Assembly (NCBI RefSeq): GCF_020497125.1
Contig: NC_059073.1
Location: 19,489,225-19,553,224, forward strand
Reading direction: 5' to 3'
Length of the DNA stretch: 64,000 nucleotides
DNA from: Mauremys mutica
Taxonomy: Eukaryota; Chordata; Testudines; Geoemydidae
Shown one piece after another: positions 56,031 to 64,000 of the stretch; the stretch's first letter is position 1; each line of letters begins with the position of its first letter. The position numbers and the translations under genes are program-made. The notes beneath the pieces were generated by a model. The model saw only the letters and a list, made by a program, of their open reading frames with translations. It searched no databases and was not told the origin of the DNA.

Positions 56031-56773
56031 CCTACCACAGTTTTTACATAATCAAAAGCTTATGTCTTCTCACCCTGTCCTGCATCCTTTCAAAATTCAC
56101 AGTAATGCTGTTTTAATGCTACCCCACCTTCCCCGTTCTCTCACCAGTCCTTTCAGACTATATTCTTTCATCTTGAGGCATCTCAGTTCTCCGTAAAGAG
56201 AATTTTTTTTGCATAATTCTCCCTGCATTGCCACAGCAGATGGTCAACTGTTTCTTTAACTTTGCATGTTTTACACAACCCGTCTTTGTGCATGTTTAGC
56301 AGATACAAATTACCATTTAGGCCACCGTGGCCTGTTAGCACTCTAAATATAGCTATGGTGCTTCTTCTGGCATAACTGGGAAGTATAACATTATCCTTAA
56401 GTCTAGGACATATCTCAGAGAACATTTGTCCTTTTGTCTCTTCGCACTATCTTCATAGTTAAGAACAATGTTTTGTTCTCGTTCCTGCTCTCCGAGGTTC
56501 CCTTACTGATCGCTGTTATACTCAAAGAGTCGGCCAGGATAGCAGTTGTAGCTGGGCATACGTTCCTTAGTCAGGTCAGTGCCAGCAGTATGCCTATGTA
56601 TTCAGCTGTCATAATGGCCACCAAATTGGATAGTCTCATAGATCTCTTAATTCCAAATCCAGGGATACAAAAGGCCATTCCCACACTACCGGTGTTGTCA
56701 TCTTTAGATCTGTCAATACAGAATGGACAGTGCTGATCTCATTTGCCATAATATAAACTCATAAATTGTATCT
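56031..56773 (-). pseudogene. RNase H domain and Cys tail of an I/Vingi-like LINE
   Basis: Read on the minus strand, about 56710-56500 translates to an RNase HI-like fold: IDRSKDDNTGSVGMAF (first catalytic Asp), TAEYIGILLAL (catalytic Glu) and ILADSLSIT (second Asp). A stop lies just after the Glu motif. Further on, 56425-56183 encodes a typical LINE tail with LTGHGGLN and CKTCKVKETVDHLLWQC. Non-LTR elements with RNase H (I, Jockey-relative and Vingi groups) have this order; CR1 does not. The segment continues a copy whose RT end lies at 58123-58805, separated by an LTR. Broken by stops and frameshifts. Confidence 0.75.
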
Positions 56774-56778
56774 GTCAT

Positions 56779-58117
56779 TGTTATGCTGTCTGGAGTGGTT
56801 CACAACCATGAGTGCCAGCCTCAGGGCAGACTGTTAAAAAGCAGGGCAGAAACTCCAAACTGCTTCTAAACTCTAATTAGATTTCACCAGCCCCATCACA
56901 AGTGTGAACTCCTAAAGCACTTCAATAGTCTTACCATGGAGTCACAGATGGTCCCCTTGGGCATTCCAGTCTATCTTGCCACTCAGGCAAGCTGGAGTAT
57001 GTGATAGATAGTCACTTACACCAAAAAAATCACAATAATAGTCAGATTGCTCCCAGTCCCACAAGACCAGTCACTTACCCCATGTCATTTGTGCTCAGAT
57101 CTCAAACCAAGGCCAACACCTGTAGCCAGTCCTGTAATTAACTAACAATTTATTAACTAAGATAAGAAATGAGAATTATTTACAAGATTAAGCAGGAAAG
57201 CATCCACACAAGTGGGGTACAATCTTAAATTCAAAAGGTAATTGAAGTTTCTATAATAAGCAAGCGTTTATGTCCTTTGGGCTAAGCAGCTTGGGGATTG
57301 CTTGCTTATGTCTAGGAATCTCTGCCCCTCAGAGGTCAGACAGCATAAAGAGGCTTCGATTTCTTCTGATTCAGGATTTTTATTCCCCCCTTTCTCTAGA
57401 GTCCAAGCTGATGGGACAAGTGCTCGTGGACATAATGTATTCATGGGTGGGTGAGGGGAGCGGTCAAAGTCTCTGCTTCACAATGGCCCGTTTGGATTCA
57501 GTAGTCTTTCCTGGTGGGCAGGAAATAACACTTTTTGGGGTAAACTAATATTTCACACTTGGTAATGCTTCTCCCCTGACTGTGGGGAATTTATAGTCTT
57601 CAGTATTTTTATGGTTACAGAGCAAACACTTAAACATTACGTTAGAACATGGGATGCAAATATTATAAGTAGAATTAATACATGCAGCATCCTACAAGCA
57701 TTCCATAAAGTCTAAACACTAAACACATGGGTATAACTCTAACATCTATTTTGATAATGCCAACATACAGGCAGGGCCGGCTCCAGGCACCAGCCCAGCA
57801 AGCAGGTGCTTGGGGTGGCCAAAGGAAAGAGATGGCATTCGGGCTTTCCGGCGGCAATTTGGCGGCGGGTCCCTCAGTCCCTCTCAGAGGGAAGGACGTG
57901 CCACCGAATTCCCGCCGAAGAAGAAAGCAGCACGGTGGAACTGCCACCAATCGCGATCGCGGCTTTTTTTTTTTTCTCCGCCACTTGGGGCAGCAAAAAC
58001 CCTGGAGCTGGCCCTGCATACAGGTGAGCCACACTGGTTTCCAGCTATGCGATTGTAAGTGTTCGGTGAGGCCTAAGGACCTTGGCATGAGCTGGCACCT
58101 GGTCTGCCAGCATCACA
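56779..58117 (-). mobile_element. Solo LTR with perfect 5-bp duplication, inside the LINE
   Basis: On the minus strand it begins TGTGATGCTGGCAGACCAGG and ends CAGACAGCATAACA (TG..CA). The flanks are identical GTCAT (56774-56778 and 58118-58122 on +). Its own length is about 1.09 kb once the 245-bp hAT insertion and its duplicated 8 bp are removed. It contains AGTTAATAAA near 57145 (minus sense), a motif shared with the LTR at 62490-63613. No internal genes; presumably formed by LTR-LTR recombination. Confidence 0.85.
57772..58016. mobile_element. Non-autonomous hAT element inside the LTR, perfect 8-bp duplication
   Basis: The 245-bp element has ends CAGGGCCGGCTCCAGG and GGAGCTGGCCCTG. It is flanked by identical CATACAGG (57764-57771 and 58017-58024). 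End-related to 19754-20014 and 34466-34740 but with a different core (TTGGCGGCGGG, a T-run). Confidence 0.93.
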
Positions 58118-58122
58118 GTCAT

Positions 58123-58805
58123 ATATGATGGTTCTGCTTTTTCCTTTGTCTTACCATAATATTCCAAATCCACAACTAGAGAAACAACTGTCCAGGTATA
58201 GTTTGACTGCTCGTGACTGAAGATTTCAATCTCTTCCAGTCCTTCCTTTTCATTCACTTTCCACTCCCTCCCACCTTTTGAGCCTGTTAGCATGTGGGAG
58301 TACATGGCATCCAGTTACATCATGTCTATTTACTTCCCAACCATCTTCATATATTTGTTTATTACTCTTATCCTCACTGTTTCCATTAACCTTAGCCCAA
58401 AAGGTTAAATCTAACAATTTCATCCTTAAATGTGTAGGCATTTCTCCGGTAGCTCCCTGCTTCACACACAATGGTGCTGTAATATTGTACTACATGGGAT
58501 TAACCAGAGCTTGGGCTTGGATCAACTCTTATTTTTTGACTGTTGATTTCAAAGCTGAATATTTCAAAGGTTTGGCCTCCATAATCTGTAACTGGTTTTA
58601 TTAGTGCCCTATTCAGCATCATCCGTGAGTTCTTATCTCTTGTTCCCAGCAATACTTTTAAGCAGATTCATCCTCTTTTTACATTTACTCTGGATATTAA
58701 CTATATGACCCTTCCAAATTAGTTTATCAAACACAAGTCCTAAGAATGTAAAATTTGGAACTAGCTGAATTTTCTCTGCATAGAAATGGAGGTTTCATGC
58801 TTCCC
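58123..58805 (-). pseudogene. RT C-terminal part of the RNase H-bearing LINE
   Basis: The minus strand near 58775-58660 reads FTFLGLVFDKLIWKGHI and KCKKRMNLLKSIAG, the post-catalytic region of I/Jockey-type reverse transcriptases. Then near 58450-58380 comes GATGEMPTHLRMKLLDLTFW, the conserved linker that precedes RNase H in such elements. Frameshifts occur between them. In element order this is directly upstream of the RNase H fragment beyond the LTR, and the GTCAT duplication joins the two. The catalytic RT motifs and everything 5' are absent. Confidence 0.75.
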
Positions 58806-58997
58806 CAATCTTTCTTTCTGTGACGATCCAGTCCTTTTCTGCTCTTTATTTGCTCAGTTTATTTATATTAACCACCCAGCTTCTTCTGCAGCTGGGCTTC
58901 ATAATTAATTAAGCCTCATCCACCTTCCAGGTGCAGCCAGTTAGCATAATTGACCTCTCAGGACCATATCAATCCTTTCAAAGCCTGTGTGGGTTAC
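58806..58997 (-). mobile_element. Possible LTR fragment (TGTAACCC end)
   Basis: On the minus strand it begins TGTAACCCACACAGGC and contains TTAATATAAATAAACTGAG, like a TATA/polyadenylation region of a small LTR. The other boundary is unclear. Confidence 0.35.
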
Positions 58998-60554
<1,557 letters not shown>

Positions 60555-60730
60555 GGGTCAGATTTTCAAAAGGGCTAAGCTCCCATCTGGGGACCTAAAT
60601 GAAGTGGACACATTTTCAGAAATGCTCAGCACCCAGCTACTCCCTTTGAAAACAATGGAGAATTCCCCCTCTTCCTTCGCTGAGAACAATGAGAGATGCC
60701 GTGTGCTGAGGTTTTTTTTGAAAATCTGAC
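60555..60730. mobile_element. Palindromic MITE (CAGATTTTCAAA family) in KCNQ3 intron 2
   Basis: The left end GGTCAGATTTTCAAAAGGGC pairs with the right end TTTTTTGAAAATCTGAC. The inner arms are GGACACATTTTCAGAAATGC and CCCTTTGAAAACAATGG. Same family as 32669-32757. Confidence 0.7.
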
Positions 60731-60752
60731 TATATATATATATATATATATA
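60731..60752. repeat. (TA)n microsatellite
   Basis: About eleven TA units directly after the palindromic element, about 112 bp before exon 3. Confidence 0.95.
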
Positions 60753-60864
60753 AAATCATAGACACATACGCGAACACACTGTTTGATCCAGCAAGCAATG
60801 CATGTCCAGAATTACTGCAAGCCTTGTTATGTGTCTAAGAATATAATTTGTGTTTTTGATACAG

Positions 60865-60991
60865 GAAACATTTGCCATTTTCATCTTTGGAGCAGAGTTT
60901 GCCTTAAGAATCTGGGCTGCTGGGTGTTGTTGTCGCTATAAAGGATGGAGGGGGAGGCTCAAATTTGCCAGGAAGCCTTTGTGTATGTTGG
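60865..60991 (+). CDS. KCNQ3: KCNQ3 exon 3 (S2 helix and S2-S3 linker)
   Basis: The 127-bp exon begins [20 protein letters not shown] (S2), continues [19 protein letters not shown] (cytosolic S2-S3 linker) and ends CML plus the first base of the next codon. The acceidic residue in [10 protein letters not shown] corresponds to the S2 countercharge of voltage sensors. The [18 protein letters not shown] stretch is typical of neuronal KCNQ subunits. The acceptor is TTTTTGATACAG|GAA and the donor TTGG|GTAAGC. Entry phase 0 and exit phase 1 fit exons 2 and 4, giving an Asp codon across the junction. 127 bp is the standard size for this exon in the family. Reading on past the donor gives unrelated sequence, so the exon must stop here. 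Confidence 0.98.
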
Positions 60992-62489
60992 GTAAGCACA
61001 ATCTCTTTGACTGTTCTCCATATGTCTATCCTTTTCTGTGCGTAGTCAGATGTGATTGATGTCTAAAACCCCATGAATGACAAATATAAAGGCCACGTAT
61101 GCTAAGAGTTCTGCACTGTTTAGAAAGAATTATAAAATACCTGAAAACCTGGATTCACTTGAGAACAGTGTTCCTGGTTTGACAGAATTGGATACTTACT
61201 GTAGAATCTGCTCAGATGTTCTGCAGGATCTCAACAACTTTAATTCACACACTGTTATAGTTTGAAAAATCACTGCAAAATGGCACATCTTTACTAAACA
61301 TATCTGTTCCCTTCATATCTTTGAGTTCTGTCTGCTTACTTTACTGACACAAACAAGCTTTTACTGCAGTGTGGTCTAATGAGCACTGAAGTAGGAGTTG
61401 AGACATCTATTCCCAACTCTGTTATATGATCTTGGGCCAGTCACTTCTCTCTCTGCCCATTTCCTCTGCCATGCCTTGTTGGCCTTGGCTGTTGAGAAAT
61501 ATAAGCTCTGCAGGGCAGGGACTGGCACTCATGTTTTTGTGCAGCACTTTGCACGATAGAGTCTTAGTTGTGGCCTTCAGGTGCTATTGTAATACAAATC
61601 AATAATAATACTCGTATTACTATTTAAGGGCCAGAATAGCTTTTGGTAAGCAAGCTGGGGTTTGTTTTGTCTCACGTATAATCATTAAAATTGTCATCTA
61701 AATTGTAAGCACAGACTCTTTATTGATGTCAATGTAAGGAGCGAGAAGAGCTCAGCTGTATTTTTAAAATCCTGGATTAGAAAAATCATCTCTTGATTTG
61801 TAAATTACACAAACGTGTTATAGAATTATTGGGCGAGAACGAATAAGAAACCCACATGGTGCCATTTCAAAGACACTTGATTCTAAACACACTTGAAAGA
61901 GGGAGTAGCTAAGAGCCCTGAGAATGTTTCTGACACAATTGTTACCTATTTCCACTTGGATAATTATGGGCTCATAAAGGTCCACACATTTAAAAAAAGC
62001 AATCTGCATTTCAGACCTCTTTAATTGATCAATAAATTGGGCCTGTCTCACTCACAAAAATAAACAGCACTGGCCTTAAGAGGTTAACCTGGAAAGTCAG
62101 CCACATTTCCAAAAACTAGGGGGCACCAGTAGAAAGAGAGGCTTCTTGTTCACTAACCACTATGTTTTGGTATTCCTGCTTTCACTATTGCCCACTTACG
62201 GAATATTTGTCCTCTGGTTTGTTTGTCCTTCTGATTTATTAGCCTGTATTTTGCAAGACGGACTCTCGTGTTATTTTCTGCCCCTTTCTCTTAACCAACT
62301 CAGAATGTGTCCCATATCAAATGTGAGATGTGTAGATTACCTGGGTCCCAGATTGTGGCCAGTGCCACAAGCTGTGTTTGACTCACAGGTGCCTGTTTAA
62401 TTGATTAGGGAAAGAGTTCACTAGTGTGTTTCAGATCTTTGCAGGGGATTTTACAGCAAAAACAAATGGAATTAAGCAGCAAATGATGG
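60992..62489 (+). other. KCNQ3: KCNQ3 intron 3, left part
   Basis: Intron 3 runs 60992-63661 (2,670 bp), of which 1,124 bp is the LTR at its right end. This part is unique except for a MIR at 61358-61612. Confidence 0.7.
61358..61612 (+). mobile_element. MIR/CORE-type SINE in KCNQ3 intron 3
   Basis: TGTGGTCTAATGAGCACTGA, TATTCCCAACTCTGTTATAT and TTGGGCCAGTCACTTCTCTC follow forward MIR. The tail GCAGGGCAGGGACTGGCACT..AGGTGCTATTGTAATACAAA is the reptile type. Confidence 0.7.
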
Positions 62490-63613
62490 TGTGACACTGC
62501 ACCCTACATTCATCATAGTGGTATGATTATGATATGATTATGACATAATTATGATGCATTTTACACAAGATGTGTCATGTGAGGTGTCATTGGAAAAGTT
62601 ATGATTTGCTGAATGTAATTATTGTAGTTGTGTGCATGTATCATTTTTGTACCTGGAGTTATGAATATTGACTATGTGTCTGTATTCCAAATGTGGTTAC
62701 ACCTGGGTGACACCCACTAGGCAACATGATTCCAGTCTAGAGCGCTGACTGTGAGGGGCCTATTCAAGGTAATGGGCCACTAAGGGAAACTACAGGCCTG
62801 GGATGAAGCTTAGCCCCACCTGGTGAGCCTTCCTGAGAATGCTTCAGACAGCCTATGGATAATGGCTGCTATGACTCAGCAAGGCATGCAAGGGCATGTG
62901 ACCAGACCACATGACACAACTCCATTTTGGTACCTGTATTTTTCCACAAACTGGGCTAGGACCTTAGCTTGGAACAAAGGGTCATATGGAGAAACTGTAT
63001 AAGATGGGGAGTGACATCATGATTTGTCTTCATTCTCCCACAACTCAACGTTGATCTGGAAGAACCTCTGAAAGACAAAGGACTTGGAATGGGGGAGGGG
63101 AACCAAGGCTGCACAGAAAATGCAGCCTGTGCCTCAAGAATCTGCAAACCTGCTTGTATCTTCAGTCAGCATGAGATATTGTTGATTGAAATCCTGTCTC
63201 ATATATTAGGCTTAGTTGGCCTTCTTGTTTAATTTCCTAGGTAACCAGCTTTGATCTGTTTGTTATCACTTATAATCTCTTTAAATCTATCTTTCTGTAG
63301 TTAATAAACTTGTTTTAGGTTTTATCTTAACCAGTGTGTTTTAAGTGAAGTGGTTAGGCAAATCTCAGCTCAGCTAGCAAAGGCTTGGTGCATTTCTTTC
63401 CCATATCGAGGGGGAAGCAAACTATATTAATGAGGTAATTCAGTTGGGTGTGTGGCACCACCTGCTACTATGTTGGGGGATAACAGTCCCTGGAGAGGCT
63501 GGCTGTGTATCATCAGCAGAGCAGCGTGAGAAAGACCAACCCAGCTGAATTGTTAGGGGGCATAGCGGTTCCAACACCTCCCAGACTGTACCCTGGGGGT
63601 ACAACCCATCACA
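62490..63613 (+). mobile_element. Solo LTR, sense strand, ending 48 bp before exon 4
   Basis: The 1,124-bp copy begins TGTGACACTGCACCCTACAT and ends GGGTACAACCCATCACA (TG..CA). It is flanked by GATGG (62485-62489) and GATGA (63614-63618), a 5-bp duplication with one mismatch. It contains a TATA-like GTATAAGATGG at about 62998 and AATAAA at 63303-63308 (AGTTAATAAACTTG, also seen in the LTR at 56.8-58.1 kb). The ATTATGATATGATTATG repeats near its start match a turtle LTR I recall. No internal genes remain. It lies in the transcription sense of KCNQ3. Confidence 0.85.
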
Positions 63614-63618
63614 GATGA

Positions 63619-64000
<382 letters not shown>

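Noticed and set aside
60850..61059. Extending KCNQ3 exon 3 past 60991 as continuous coding
   Set aside because: After GTAAGC the translation loses all KCNQ similarity; the donor and the exon 4 phase match show the exon ends at 60991.

Overview
The window is vertebrate nuclear DNA, most likely from a turtle. It covers part of KCNQ3, the gene for a Kv7.3/M-current potassium channel subunit, on the + strand. Three exons are clear, all with canonical AG/GT borders: exon 2 (59698-59788, helix S1), exon 3 (60865-60991, S2) and exon 4 (63662-63834, S3 and the S4 voltage sensor). Everything left of 59697 reads as the 3' part of a very long intron 1. I see no other host exon. The turtle assignment is inference: it rests on the KCNQ3 sequence together with turtle-type CR1 copies, tRNA-derived SINEs and LTRs that I recognise from memory.

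Intron 1 is a mosaic of transposable elements separated by unique sequence. CR1 LINEs are the commonest class, on both strands. They include a 438-codon uninterrupted ORF2 C-terminus (21.6-22.9 kb, -), a 364-codon one with a single frameshift (52.9-54.7 kb, -), one with an internal deletion (37.0-38.5 kb, +) and two split by later insertions (34.0-35.6 and 38.5-40.5 kb, +). Several non-autonomous hAT elements keep flanking 8-bp duplications, four of them perfect. There are LTRs, MIR/CORE-type SINEs, two or three tRNA-derived SINE types and many short palindromic elements of 40-180 bp. The 12.1-13.1, 43.2-44.1 and 54.7-56.0 kb stretches are strongly C- or G-skewed repeats.

The most layered locus is 56.0-58.8 kb. 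A decayed LINE with an RNase H domain (-) is split by an LTR with a perfect 5-bp duplication (GTCAT). That LTR is itself split by a 245-bp hAT element with a perfect 8-bp duplication (CATACAGG).

For the host gene, the most relevant element is a sense-strand solo LTR (62490-63613) ending only 48 bp upstream of exon 4. It brings an AATAAA about 350 bp before the exon. Exons 2-4 themselves are open, phase-compatible and look fully functional. I found no new coding system in the window; the interest lies in the insertion stratigraphy and in mobile sequence so close to a splice site.
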